The notes under the pieces: model-generated | Told to the model about the DNA's origin: nothing | The model's input: only the letters and a program-made list of their open reading frames with translations | The model's database searches: none | Shown: piece by piece, positions 1-9,573 of the stretch | Layout of the letters: every line of letters starts with the position of its first letter | Position numbering within the stretch: position 1 is the stretch's first letter | Program-made: the position numbers and the translations under genes | Source of the DNA: Diplolepis rosae | Taxonomy: Eukaryota > Arthropoda > Insecta > Hymenoptera > Diplolepididae | Reading direction: 5' to 3' | NCBI GenBank assembly: GCA_030998225.1 | Contig: JAPYXD010000555.1 | Location: forward strand, 9,300,001-9,364,000 | Length of the DNA: 64,000 bases

Positions 1-605
1 AAAATTAGTCGAAAATGTGGACTGGGCCTGCCGAATCTGCGCCGCAAAAAACGAAGACGGTTCCATCAGCCGGTAATGTCATGGCCACAATTTTTTGGGA
101 CTCACATGGTATAATATTAATCGATTATCTTCAGAAGGGAAAAACTATTACAAAAGAGTATTATGCCTCATTATTAGATCGATTTGATGCCATACTGAAG
201 GAAAAACGGACCCATCGGGCGAAAAAAAGTGCTTTTTCACCACGACAATGCACCATCTCACACGGGTGCTATTGCAACGGCCAAATTATTTTATTTACGC
301 TACGAAATACTTCCTCATCCACCTTATTCCCCAGATTTGGCTCCTTCCGATTATTTTTTGTTTACTAACATGAAAACTTGGCTTGGAGATAAAAGATTTT
401 CATCGAAGGAAGAGATCATTGCTGTGACAAATGAATATTTTGAGGGGTTTGATAAAATTTACCTTTAAGAGGGCATAAAAAAGCTTGAGTACCGCTGTAA
501 TAAATGTATACAGTTAAAAGGGGACTATGTTGAAAAATAAATTGGAATTTTTGTTATAAAAAGTGTTCATCATTTCAAAGTCACGGACTTATTGAACAGC
601 CCTCG
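1..605 (+). mobile_element. mariner-type transposon, right part, family M1
   Basis: Right-hand part of a mariner-like DNA transposon cut by the window edge. The right terminal inverted repeat reads AAAGTCACGGACTTATTGAA...CCCTCG and is followed by the TA duplication at 606-607. A second copy of the same family lies at 24916-25819 and has both ends, which fixes the terminus here. The transposase inside is broken (see the pseudogene entry). Confidence 0.92.
3..525 (+). pseudogene. mariner transposase fragment, frameshifted (family M1)
   Basis: C-terminal two thirds of a mariner DD34D transposase, the enzyme that cuts and re-inserts the element at TA. The reading frame starts in the middle of the protein (KMWTGPAES...KTVPSAG), continues through FWDSHGIILIDYL, and shifts frame at about 225-235. 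It then resumes with the second catalytic block HHDNAPSHT and the third, SPDLAPSDYFLF. The frame meets TAA at 466-468 after DKIYL. Reading on past it shows the family tail (EGIKKLEYR..., ending GDYVEK) up to about 525, so the stop is premature. The N-terminal DNA-binding half lies outside the window. With a frameshift and a nonsense codon it is a dead copy. The copy at 24916-25819 has the same TAA. Confidence 0.9.
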
Positions 606-1436
606 TAATTATTCCATTTTTTTCTAATTCTTGAAAATTAATCTTTTTAGAATTAATGCTATCTGATATGAAAGGTGAAAATCCAAGGAGAAGTAAATCT
701 CAAAAACTTGTTAAACATCCGATTCGAATGCTCCTTCGTCTCTTCCGGTGAAAGAATCTCGTAGTTGACCCCGTATTATTGAATAAGTTCGTAAAAGAAA
801 AACCGGAAACAGGGCGAATTCGTGAACATTCTGAGTACGAAAGCTGTTCGCTTCAAGACGTTCCATTTCCGCTCAAGCACCGTCTTACATCATTTCCGGT
901 GCAAGATGGAATATCGCTTCTAAATCGAATCAAGACTATTCGTGAATTGCCTATCGACTGCGCACCTCGGCGTTCACTATTGACGCCGGGATATCTGCTT
1001 TTATCAACAATTTACCGTCGATTAATCATCTCATATCTTCCAGGCTAATCGCGAAATTAAATTTTTTACTATTTTATCCTGACCTGCTTTAATATCATTT
1101 TGTCCCATCATCAATACAAAGTCTGGCATAGTTAAAATTTATCAAGAAATACTTTCAAGTTTGAGAAACTGGGGTGATAAATTAAATAACGATGGCCAAT
1201 CCAATATAGTGGCGCAAAATTTGAAAAAAATTTCTGCACGAGATTTGATTTTGAATTTTAAAAATTTGATAATGGATTTTTAATCAATGACTCCGAAACC
1301 CTCTCAGATACAAATTTTTAGATGAAGATTATTTTTATTACCTCGTGCCAAAGATGATATTTTTGTTAGTAATTTATTATTATAAGCAATCAATTGAGCG
1401 ATTTTAAATTAATTAAATTATTTTAACATTTTGGGG
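606..1436. other. unassigned sequence, partly GC-balanced
   Basis: Positions 660-1050 are clearly less AT-rich than their surroundings and show no recognisable repeat. An open frame on the plus strand (779-1048, 89 codons) begins with TTG and resembles nothing I know. On the minus strand I looked for the next exon of the homeobox gene and found none. It could be a conserved non-coding island or an old element. From 1050 to 1436 it is plain AT-rich sequence. Confidence 0.4.
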
Positions 1437-1471
1437 TCTCTGGGTGACCCGCTATACCGCAAAGGGTTAAT
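1437..1471. repeat. possible piggyBac-type terminus
   Basis: On the minus strand this reads TTAA-CCCTTTGCGGTATAGC followed by GGGTCACCCAGAGACCCC. A TTAA followed by CCCTTTG-like bases, with a GGGTC/GACCC hairpin just inside, is what piggyBac-type and derived MITE ends look like. I did not find a matching left end in the window, so it is a solo or decayed terminus. Confidence 0.4.
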
Positions 1472-1582
1472 AAACTTGCTAAAACAAATGTTCAGGACAA
1501 AATTTGCACAAATATTTTTATATTAAAAAGGCTTGTTTCAATTAAACTTTTAATCATATAAATCATATAATTGATAACTTAC

Positions 1583-1682
1583 CCATTGCATCTTGTCGCA
1601 TTCCAGTAACGGCCGACATATTCGACGCTGAATGCGACATCGAAAATGGTTGTGTCATGCTTGGATATGATGTCGTTCCCAT
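1583..1682 (-). CDS. unc-42: homeobox gene, fifth recognised coding exon (Ser/Met-rich C-terminal part)
   Basis: Internal coding exon of the minus-strand paired-class homeobox gene. It follows the acceptor TTTTCAG and ends at ATG-G|GTAAGT, so it starts in phase 0 and ends after the first base of a codon. It encodes 33 residues beginning MGTTSYPSMTQPFSMSHS and ending TGMRQDAM, then one base of the next codon. It joins in frame to the exon at 7662-7844, which ends RYPQ. Short Ser/Met/Pro/Gln-rich segments after the homeodomain are usual in this family. No domain is visible here. The final exon(s) must lie beyond the left edge. The call rests on clean splice sites, phase match and composition, so it is less secure than the homeodomain exons. 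Confidence 0.85.
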
Positions 1683-1859
1683 CTGAAAATTAATTTATAT
1701 AATTATTGACATTTATTAGATTCAATTTAAAACTAGGATTCGATACCCTATTATATAAATGTAAATTTTTAATATTACTTAAGTCATTTTAATAATGAAA
1801 TAAAATTAATTTGACAGTATTTTAATTTATTCAGAGAAATTTATTATTTAATTTGAAAG

Positions 1860-2464
1860 TACACGATGGAAAATTTTTTTCACTTTTTTTTTATTGCTTC
1901 ATACCAAATTTTAAAAAATGTTGTGATTTTAACAAATCACGTATAAATTTTTCAGGAAAAGGTTTCTCTAGAATTTGAACAATTTTTTCTGTGAAAAAAG
2001 GAACGCTTCCACTCCGCTGGGTATCGAACCCAGGACCTTTCGATTACCGGCCGAATGATCTAGAACATAACCGTTTCCAATTTTCTAAAATAAATAAATT
2101 ATTACCAAATTCTGCAATTTGTTTATAAGAATTTTGTTCTGGAAAATTGATTTTTAATGGTTTCAGCCACTGTAGAATTTATTTCCAAAAATAGGGAACG
2201 ATAAAGTTGTGAAGACTCTTTTTCTTGAAAAAATGATTCGTGATTTATTAGAATCGCATCATTTTGTAAAATTTGATATGAAGCGATAAGGAAAAAAGTG
2301 CGACAAACTTAAAAATTTGTTAAATACATTATTTTTCTGCATTTCAAATTTTTTTTATGGAAAATAATCTTTTCTCTTCCAAATTAGCCCTTCAATAATA
2401 ATAATTCTTGAAAGAAAAATTATCTATTTTTGCATGAAGTATAATTTTGGTACATGAACTACTT
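1860..2464. mobile_element. TTAA MITE family R2 (GGTAGTT type), degraded copy
   Basis: AT-rich long-hairpin element. The right half matches the other R2 copies (TTTTCTCTTCCAAATTAGCC, then CTTGAAAGAAAAATTATCTA) and ends AACTACTTTAA, a one-base variant of the family end AACTACC-TTAA. The left arm is eroded. A tRNA-like segment sits inside at about 2003-2065. Confidence 0.65.
2003..2065 (-). repeat. tRNA-derived SINE-like fragment
   Basis: On the minus strand the sequence has an anticodon-arm-like TTCGG...TCGAA hairpin, then GGTCCTGGGTTCGATACCCA, which is a tRNA T-arm with an internal B-box (GGTTCGA). It continues GCGGAGTGGAAGCG. The D-arm and acceptor stem do not form, so this is not a working tRNA gene. 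The same unit recurs at 45925-45990 on the plus strand with the same 3' extension, which indicates a dispersed tRNA-related SINE head. Confidence 0.6.
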
Positions 2465-2536
2465 TAATAAAAAATTCTAAAGATTTCTTCAAAATATGCA
2501 CCAGAAATCCGAAAAATTGCGGAATGTATAAGTAAC

Positions 2537-3157
2537 AGAAAAACAACACTCAGATGATAGTTTCTTTGAATCAAAGAAATATTTTCTTGATATAGTCAAT
2601 AAAAAAATTTTGTAAAATCAAAAAATGTATTCTCGGACCGTCTATAAAAGAAATATGTCTTTGGTCTAGGAAAACTATTTCTGAATTTGACAGTCTAATT
2701 AGAATGGTACGAACATCAAGAAAAAAAATTTAGTTGGTTAAAGAAAATTTTCTTGTTGACAACATTTGGTTAATTTTAAAAAATTTTGTGGTTAGATAAA
2801 GAAAATTTTTCATCATCTGACCAAATTTGTTTGTTCAAGCGAACTAAAGCTTTTGGTTGAACAGTTTTATTAACATTACAAAATATTTTGTTAATCTTTG
2901 AAAATTTTTTTGGCTGAATTTACCAAATAAATTTGTTTTGATTAGATCAACAAAATTATTTGACAACATCAAACACATAAATATTTGGTTGAATCAAATA
3001 AATAATGTTAAAAAATAATTTCTTTTATTAAAGAAAGGCTAAAAACGTGATTTTTCAAATTCAAATAAATTTATATCTGTTCTAAAGATGTTTTTATTTC
3101 AAATTGAAGAAATGAAGTTAAAAAACGTTTTCTTAAATTTAAATTAAACTTTTTTCT
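2537..3157. repeat. AT-rich palindromic elements (CACTCAG / CACCCAG ends)
   Basis: Low-complexity DNA rich in TTTGGTT, TTCTTTGAATCAAAG and similar self-complementary words. It starts near CACTCAGATGATAGTTTC (2548). The stretch 3010-3157, ending in CTTTTTTCTGGGTGTG, is the inverse of 3868-4040, which begins CACCCAGAAAAAAG. These belong to a hairpin-prone family also seen at 20282, 29455, 32056, 46032 and 53097. No coding potential. Confidence 0.55.
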
Positions 3158-3299
3158 GGGTGTGAGTCAACGAAAGATTTTGTTGTCAGTCTAATAATAA
3201 AATTCAAGGATCAAACCAACAAAAATTTCGTTGATTCAACAAAATCTTCTTTTGGGTAAACTACTTCAATCAAATTTTGTACATATCACGATAATTGAT

Positions 3300-3765
3300 G
3301 ATATTATTTAAAAGCAAACTGAAATACTGAATAAGGATATGTGTCCAAAAGCTAACGAGAGAATACATAGACTTTCTAAAGATAATCCGATTAAATGTTT
3401 TTGCATCGACGTTACGTTAATCCAATTAAGGAAAGCAGATACGAGATTTTTATTGGTGGTTTCAGAATTAGGTAGAAATTATTGGTCCAATTGAAGCGAG
3501 ATGCATTCGGTAATCTATCCAACCTAACTAATTAGTTCAAATGCAATTTACTCGTGCTGGTCAACGGCTACGCGAACTCTCATATGGAGATACCTACATA
3601 TGCTCAGGTGCATTCCAATTTGATACCTCGGTTCAAATAATTAACGAGAAACGCATTGAATTCATTTGCTCGATCTACGTATTCCGGATTTCTGTATCCG
3701 GTCTTGGATCCTTATAAATAGGACTGAACCCTTAAATGATTGCCAGAGATGAATCCACAAATTTC
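3300..3765. promoter_or_regulatory. low-repeat intronic island with homeodomain-type sites
   Basis: Between exons at 7662 and 1682 of the homeobox gene lies a stretch with no repeat match and more balanced composition. It has two 11-bp palindromes of the paired-homeodomain dimer type TAATYNRATTA: TAATCCGATTA at 3383-3393 and TAATCCAATTA at 3418-3428. It also has TAATTA cores at 3529-3534 and 3638-3643, an ATTGGTCCAAT palindrome at 3481-3491 and E-box-like CATATG and CAGGTG words. Q50 paired-class proteins are known to bind such palindromes cooperatively, so autoregulation is an attractive but unproven reading. In AT-rich DNA such sites occur by chance. Confidence 0.4.
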
Positions 3766-3867
3766 AAATATCCGAATGGTCTATTCACTTCAATTCTCTA
3801 TTAAATTAGGGAAAAATAAATTTCACAATTTTATTTCAAATTAAGTTATCAAGCTTTTCTTTTAAAT

Positions 3868-5220
3868 GCACCCAGAAAAAAGATTTATTTAAATTTAAGA
3901 AATCGTTTTTTAACTTCAATTTGAAGTAAAAACACCTTTAGCACAAATATAAACTTATTTAATTTTCAGAAATCACGTGTTTAGCCTTTTTAAATTAAAG
4001 AAATTATTTTTCTAACATTATTTGTTTAATTAAAAAAATATTTTTTTGATTAAAATACTGTACTGGAAAAAACTTGAGAAATAATTTATTTAATTTTTTT
4101 ATCTTTAAACTAAAACTTTTTCTTTAATTTTTTTTTTTTAATAAAATATTTATGTGACTGCCCAGACATTTATTTATTTAATTCAAAGAAAAAAACAATC
4201 AAGAAATTTCTTTCTTTTAAAAAATGTTGAAAAAACTGGCGACTTTTAAATTCCGACGGTAGCACATGTAACATTTAAATAGGTTGAAACTAACATTTAT
4301 ATAAATAAAACAACCTTTAGATTACTTTTTTTTAAAACATTGAAGATTTCAATCGGATAACTCTCTAAATATGAATTAGTAGATAACTATGAATTAAAAT
4401 GGTGCAAATTTGTTTACTGATTGTTTTTCCAAGGATTTCTACCAATACATAGTACTTCACTTTAATTAATTTAACTACAAGTTCCGATTTACTCGGATCC
4501 GAAATTTGGTTCAGATCCACTAGGATTGAATCCTCGAAATGAATCAAATTGATTTTCAACCGATTTACATTGAACAAGATTCAAAACGTTTTTAGAATTG
4601 GTTAAGAAACAGATTTCGAAATAGTCGGATTCCCCCTGATTGGATTCTTTTCCAAAATTTTCGCTAGAGTTATTTGGTGATAAAATTGAAACCAAGCGAA
4701 TAAATAGAAATGAAACAACTATCAATTAGAATTTGATTATGAATACCCATGAAAATATTGGTTGAAATTTCTGTGAATCGCGTATCTTAAAATTTACGAT
4801 TAAAGGTTTCTGAATCTGCAGTTTTATCTGAAAACGATTGCATCGAAACATTGTTGAATTTTTTTCAAGACTTTTCAATCGTATAAATTTGTTTCGATGA
4901 CGATCATTTGTAGTTTTGCGATTAAGTGACACAGTCTATAAAATTTGAATAGTCAAAATGCATTTCGTGAATGGTTCATCTTAATTGTGAAATTACGATT
5001 AATATCAGTAAAACGAATTTACACAAATGGAAGAAGCGTAAAAAAAATTCAACAAAGTAATGATTTAATCGGTCTAAAATTAAATTACCGATTCAAATGT
5101 CCACAACATAATTAAACGAAAATATTTTGAATCTGCAGTTTTAAAGTACGCAATTCACATCGATTTTAGCCCATCGCTTTTTGTTTTATGGGTAATTAGT
5201 AGAAAACTATTACACAGATA
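3868..5220. other. AT-rich intron DNA with one hairpin arm, otherwise featureless
   Basis: The first ~170 bases are the inverse of 3010-3157 (see the palindromic elements entry). The rest is AT-rich; frames on the minus strand at 4365-4932 have no recognisable content. I see nothing else here. Confidence 0.5.
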
Positions 5221-5286
5221 AAACCAGGTGTTGTGTAAGTTCTGCCCCGCCTGGCGCTAGTCCTGGAATAAAACTTCGAGCCAGGC

Positions 5287-5669
5287 TTCCCGAGTCGAAA
5301 TTTCGAGGGCCTCATATGAGCCTTTTGGTGATGTTGAAGCTCATTTGAAACATTTTAAGCCTTCACAACCTCTTTAAAGCCTATTGATAATCGTTAAGTC
5401 ACCATTTAACCCTCTTTAGCCTCTGTATTTTATTTTTTAACCTCTTTTAACGCTCAGGAACCTCTTCGATCGAGAAGAGCCTCACAGGAACTTTTCCCGT
5501 CGTAATGTATGGCCTCCTTTGAACCTCTTAAGCCTAAAACGGACGTAAGTCAAGTCTGGAGGCTTAAAAGAGGTTCAAAAATACGAACAAGAACCTCTTT
5601 TACCCCTCTTCAGCCTCAAAATTATGTCGCAGAGGCTCAAATGAGGCCTTCGATTTTTCGACTCGGGAA
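5287..5669. mobile_element. short inverted-repeat element (TTCCCGAGTCG ends)
   Basis: The left end TTCCCGAGTCGAAATTTCGA is mirrored at the right by TTTTTCGACTCGGGAA, and the adjoining GGGCCTCATATGAGCC pairs with GGCTCAAATGAGGCC. The inside is full of AGCCTC/GAGGCT words, giving further self-pairing (AAGCCTCCTTTGAACCTCTTAAGCC types). About 383 bp, non-coding. No clear target duplication. Confidence 0.7.
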
Positions 5670-5921
5670 TTAGGTCCGGACTCGGACGTCCCCGTGCAGA
5701 AATTGCCCAATTTGCTTCCAAGTTCCGATTCGGACCGATCGGCGGATTTTCCACATGTGGAAAAAGAAAAAAGTACATGGCGTGTTCGGAAGCACAGAAT
5801 CGTTGCCCAGTCAGAAGTGCCCGTGTCTTTGCCAGTCCTAACCACTGGGCCAATATTGGTCCAATATCGGTATACGACGGTCGTTTACCAGCATAAACCC
5901 AATATCGGCAAAACGGACGGG

Positions 5922-6247
5922 CTAATACTGGACCTGTTGTCAATTTGAAGACCAGCCAATACTGGCAGCCGTTATTGGCCCAATATCGACAAAACGAACG
6001 AACCAATACTGGACCGATTGTCAATATAAAGTCCCACTGTATGCTGGCAGACGATACTGGGCCAATATCGGCAAAACAAAGGGGCCAATACTAGCCCGGT
6101 TGTCAATTTAAAGACTAGCATATGCTAGCAGCCGTTATTGGCCCAATATCGGCAAAACGAACGAACCAATACTGTCCCGGTTGTCAATTTGAAGTCCAAC
6201 TGAATGCTGGCAGTCGATACTGGGCCAATATCGGCAAAACGAAGGGG
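5922..6247. repeat. 81/82-bp tandem repeat, four units in alternating types
   Basis: Units begin at 5922, 6003, 6085 and 6166 with (C)TAATACTG or CCAATACT. All contain GTTGTCAATTTGAAG-like and CCAATATCGRCAAAAC segments. Units 1 and 3 end GAACGAA and have GCCGTTATTGGCCC; units 2 and 4 end AAAGGGG or GAAGGGG and have CGATACTGGGCC. This gives a ~163-bp higher-order dimer repeated twice. Confidence 0.85.
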
Positions 6248-6605
6248 CCCATCCTAGCAGGGGCAGCGATTCGAACAGTCACCGCTAGGCTCGCAGCGCG
6301 AGCCTGCCCGCTGTAGACTCGAAACCGCGAGGCTATAACCTAGCTTGCGTAATCAGCAGTGGTATCTCCAGCCATGATCTCAGGATCCCCAGTCGGGACA
6401 GAAGTCCCAGGCAGCACCTCCGGAATTATTTTAATAATTAAAGAAGATGTTATAAATAAAAACGTTTTATTATAATTTTATATGTGACACTTATGAAACA
6501 AAGAAATAATTTTTTCGAGAAAATAAATAAAAAATAAAACATTGCGAATCATTGTTTATGAATAATCGACCATTCTCTAAAGCAAAAATATTGATCTGCA
6601 AAATG

Positions 6606-6840
6606 TTGGTTGGTACGATGCTGGCTTACGGTACTGGCACGATGCTGACCAACGATATCGGCCCAGTATTAAATGGTGTTATCATCCCATTGTACCGCCG
6701 ACGGTTGGAAAATGATATAGGTTCGATGCTGGCATACGGTACTAGCCCGATAATATCCAACGATATCGGCCCAGTATTAAATGGTGTTATCATCCCATTG
6801 TACCGCCGACCGTCGGCAGCCGACGGTCGGAAGCCGGCAA
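6606..6840. repeat. 108-bp direct duplication ending in a GC palindrome
   Basis: The words AACGATATCGGCCCAGTATT and ATCCCATTGTACCGCCGAC occur twice, 108 bp apart (6651 and 6759). After the second copy the sequence CCGACCGTCGGC is followed at once by GCCGACGGTCGG, an almost perfect 25-bp palindrome. It is part of the GC-rich element. Confidence 0.8.
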
Positions 6841-7479
6841 TCGACGCTGGCCCAATATCGGGCCGGTTGTCAGTTTCTGACTGGGTGGTGAGATTTCTTA
6901 TATCCGCATTAGAGATCAAGGTAAGTTAATCCACTAGATTCATTACATAAATCCTAACATTGTAATGAACTAGATTATTACTTGAAATATTTTTTTATTA
7001 ACGGTAATTTGAAAAGAAAATTATAATTTTAAGTGTAGAACGTTATTGTGTTTCATTATTTTTTATATCGTATATTCAATTTTCCAAAGTGAATTTTTTA
7101 GAAAGAAAATGATTAATAATGTAATTTATTTTTAGATTAAGAAGAATCGAATAATTCTACAGACTGCGAAGATGGGTTTGAAGATTATACTGTTTTTATA
7201 CTTTTAATTATACTGTTGCATCACTAATCTGAAGTTATAAAATAAATTTTTTTGAACCAACTATTTATTGTTATTAAACGAAAACCTTTTAAATTTTACT
7301 ATTTGTAGAAATACAAAATTAGAAGGGGCCATATCTGGACCAGATCGGGCCCCCATTTTACAAGTCCAGATCTGGGCCCGATCGGGTAGGGCGTTTCATT
7401 ACTGGTCTGGCGCTAGACAGATTACCCTATCGGGGCCACATTTTTCCCGATCGGCGCCCCACCAAAATTTCTGCACGGG

Positions 7480-7661
7480 TCTGACAAGCTTGGATGCCAG
7501 ACCAGGCCCAGGCTTGGGTCGACGTTTTATGCCACATCAGAGCTTGCCAGACTAGAACCCAGTCTAGGCCATGTCGAAATTTCTGCACTGGTATTTATCT
7601 ATATATTCAGATTTAGAGGGTAAATTTGAAACTTAATATTTTATAGAATTTGGTTGCTAAC
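7480..7661. other. tail of the GC-rich repeat and short intron end
   Basis: Continues with GCCAGACCAGGCCCAGG-type sequence and a further ATTTCTGCACTGG end at about 7580, suggesting a second nested or tandem terminus. Intron sequence then runs to the donor of the exon at 7662. Confidence 0.5.
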
Positions 7662-7844
7662 CTGAGGATAACGATTTATTCCGTTTATACTGTTATGTGG
7701 GTGGGGATAGGGTTGATAACCTCTGCCAGCACCAGGGTAAATGTTCCTCATCATAGCTCCCTGACAGGCAGGAATTGGTGCGAGAGCCTTCTGCAGTTGT
7801 TTTTCCTGTTTTCGGTATTTCGCTCTCCTATTCTGGAACCAAAC
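7662..7844 (-). CDS. unc-42: homeobox gene, exon with recognition helix and conserved tail
   Basis: Exon of the paired-class homeobox gene, encoding 61 residues in phase 0 at both ends. The acceptor is TTTTTGCAG|GTTTGG and the donor CCTCAG|GTTAGC. It begins with homeodomain residue 47: VWFQNRRAKYRKQE supplies helix 3 with W48, F49, Q50, N51 and R53. Q50 gives the TAATYN(N)-type preference known for non-Ser50 paired-class proteins. After the domain come KQLQKALAP, then MMRNIYPGAGRGYQPYPHP and INRYPQ. A Tyr at position 56 and the RKQEKQLQKALAP extension point to the unc-42/Prop1 group rather than Arx, Rx, Otp or Phox2. The family encodes nuclear DNA-binding regulators of neuronal identity (unc-42 in worms) and pituitary lineage (Prop1). 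The intron before it, at residues 46/47, is at the classic paired-class position. Confidence 0.96.
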
Positions 7845-8079
7845 CTGCAAAAAGTAAAATCACAGTCTAAAAAGCAAGTTACCTCAATCGAGAAATATAC
7901 ATTATTTTTTAAAATGAAGCTTCTCTTCTAAGCTCTATAGCTAAACAGAAAATGGTATAGTTAACCTTTTAACAGGGTGGCTAGTAAGATTACTAGTTTT
8001 AATTAGTTAAATTAACTGAAAATCTAGTTAATTTTACTAGTTTATACATTATTATCACATATGAGAAGGTTTCCGAGTC

Positions 8080-8440
8080 AAACTATGCGAGATACGAAAA
8101 AAAAGTCAGAGTGAGTAATTATTTTCTTAAAAAAGGTCTACGATTTTCATCTACATATTTGGTGATAAGATGCATATTTTTCATTTTAGTTGAGAAGAAG
8201 AAATACCATTAGAAATTGAAAATCGAATTTTTCAACTAAACTGTACGAAATACGAAAAAAAAGTGAGAGTGCGTGATTATTTTCTTAAAAAAGGTCTACG
8301 AATTTTCATTTAGATATTTCTTAGTAAGATTTATATTTTTGTTTTAATTCAAAAAAGTATATCATTGGAAATTAAAAATCGTACGATATTTTTTAGCTAT
8401 ACTAAATGAGATACAAAAGAAATGCAGAATGCAAAATATT
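8080..8440 (-). repeat. ~150-160-bp module array (M150), minus orientation
   Basis: Two and a half units. The word ATACGAAAAAAAAGT recurs at 8093 and 8251 and as ATACAAAAGAAATG at 8412, about 158-161 bp apart. Each is followed by TTAAAAAAGGTCTACGA and AAGATKYATATTTTT. On the minus strand this is the same unit (CGTATCTCRNATAGTTT...CGTAGACCTTTTTTAAG) that makes up the core of repeat R1. Confidence 0.7.
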
Positions 8441-8556
8441 TTGCTCAAAAAAAGGATTTTTTTAGTTCATTTTATTAAAATTTGACAAGTAAACCAATTT
8501 TTGTGCTATTTACTACAGTTAGAAAATAATATTTATATCCTTATAATAAAATATTA

Positions 8557-8846
8557 CTCTCTAAGTCTGAATTAGTAACCAGTGAAGCATTATTTCAATT
8601 TAATAAAATTTTCTACTTATTATCAGTTATTTTCCTACGAATTACATTTCAAAAAACAATCGAAAGACCCGGGATTCAATCCCTGTCACAATCGAAAGCG
8701 TCTCTTTTTGCACAGAATGGTTTCAAATTCTCTAAAATTTATAATAAATAATTACTAACGAGATTAGTGAAAAATGACAAATAATCAGTAGAAATTTCTT
8801 CAAATTTATGTAGTGGCCCACTTTTCACTAATTCAGATTGAGAGAG
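8557..8846. mobile_element. MITE family R3 (CTCTCTAAATCTGAAT ends), degraded, with a tRNA-like scrap
   Basis: The left end CTCTCTAAGTCTGAATTAGT follows a TA. The right end is ATTCAGATTGAGAGAG, its inverse. The inside includes GACCCGGGATTCAATCCC (8666-8683), resembling a tRNA T-arm. Cleaner R3 copies are at 46135-46404, 53331-53462 and 57140-57394. Confidence 0.65.
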
Positions 8847-9074
8847 ATATAGATTTTTAAATTCAAGCACCATTATTTTTAATCTAAAGTTAATTATAGA
8901 AAATAGTCCCGCAAATTAGAATGATGCTAAAATTTGAATTAAGTATGACCGATTGATCAGGTAATTGAAAAAGCGATTTTCTAAATAAGGAAAATTAGAA
9001 CTGTTTGTAGGTATTAATATCTGTGAGGTGGATTGCATATCGACATTTTGCATTGGTCGATTTCCATTAATGCA

Positions 9075-9530
9075 TATTTTCCATTCTATTTGAGAAGAAA
9101 AAATACCATTAGCAATTAAAAATCGAATTTTTCAGCTAAACTATACGAGATACAAAAAAAGTCATAATGTAGAATTATTTGTTTTAAAAAAGTCTCGAAA
9201 ATTTCATCTACACATTTATAGAAAGATTTATATTTTTGTTTTAATTCAAAAAAGTATATCATTGGAAATTAAAAATCGTACGATATTTTTCAGCTATACT
9301 AAATGAGATACAAAAGAAATGCAAAATGCAAAATATTTTGCTCAAAAAAAGGATTTTTTTAGTTAATTTCATTAGAATTTGACAAGTAATCCGACTTTTT
9401 TACTTTGTACCACAGTTGGAACTTGATTACAACATTATATTTATATCCTTATAATAAAATATTACTCTCTAAGTCTGAATTAGTAACCAGTGAAGCATTA
9501 TTTTAATTTAGTAAAATTAAATTTTAATAA
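9075..9530 (-). repeat. second M150 array plus R3 half, copied from 8200-8620
   Basis: From 9075 to 9510 the sequence repeats 8160-8600 in the same order: GAAAAAATACCATTAGCAAT, then ATACAAAAAAAGTCATAATG, AAAAAGTATATCATTGGAAA, TTACTCTCTAAGTCTGAATT. Unit spacing is 158 bp (9151 to 9309). This is a direct segmental duplication about 0.9 kb downstream, ending in the left half of an R3 element. Confidence 0.7.
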
Positions 9531-9573
9531 AATATGTCTGATTGATTAGATAATTGAAAAAGCCATTTTTTAA

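Larger units (their letters stand above)
5691..7479. mobile_element. GC-rich inverted-repeat element, copy 1 (CCCGTGCAG ends)
   Basis: A 1.8-kb block starts CCCGTGCAGAAATTGCCC and ends AAAATTTCTGCACGGG, i.e. short terminal inverted repeats. It contrasts with its AT-rich surroundings. Inside, in order: a GGCCCGATC-like GC-rich lead, four 81-82-bp tandem units (5922-6247), two 108-bp units (about 6606-6815) and a 594-bp AT-rich tail (6886-7479). That tail is nearly identical to 15688-16278 in a second copy. No transposase is visible, so it is non-autonomous. Short frames inside it appear on both strands because the sequence is repetitive and self-complementary. Confidence 0.75.

Noticed and set aside
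779..1048. 89-codon plus-strand frame in a GC-balanced patch
   Set aside because: It starts with TTG, lacks any motif, and no splice or start context supports it.
5922..6247. CRISPR-like array
   Set aside because: Whole units repeat without unique spacers and the window is eukaryotic.
5575..6316. Frames on both strands in the GC-rich element
   Set aside because: Produced by tandem and inverted repeats (recurring GPVLARPFCRYW-type segments), not by a gene.
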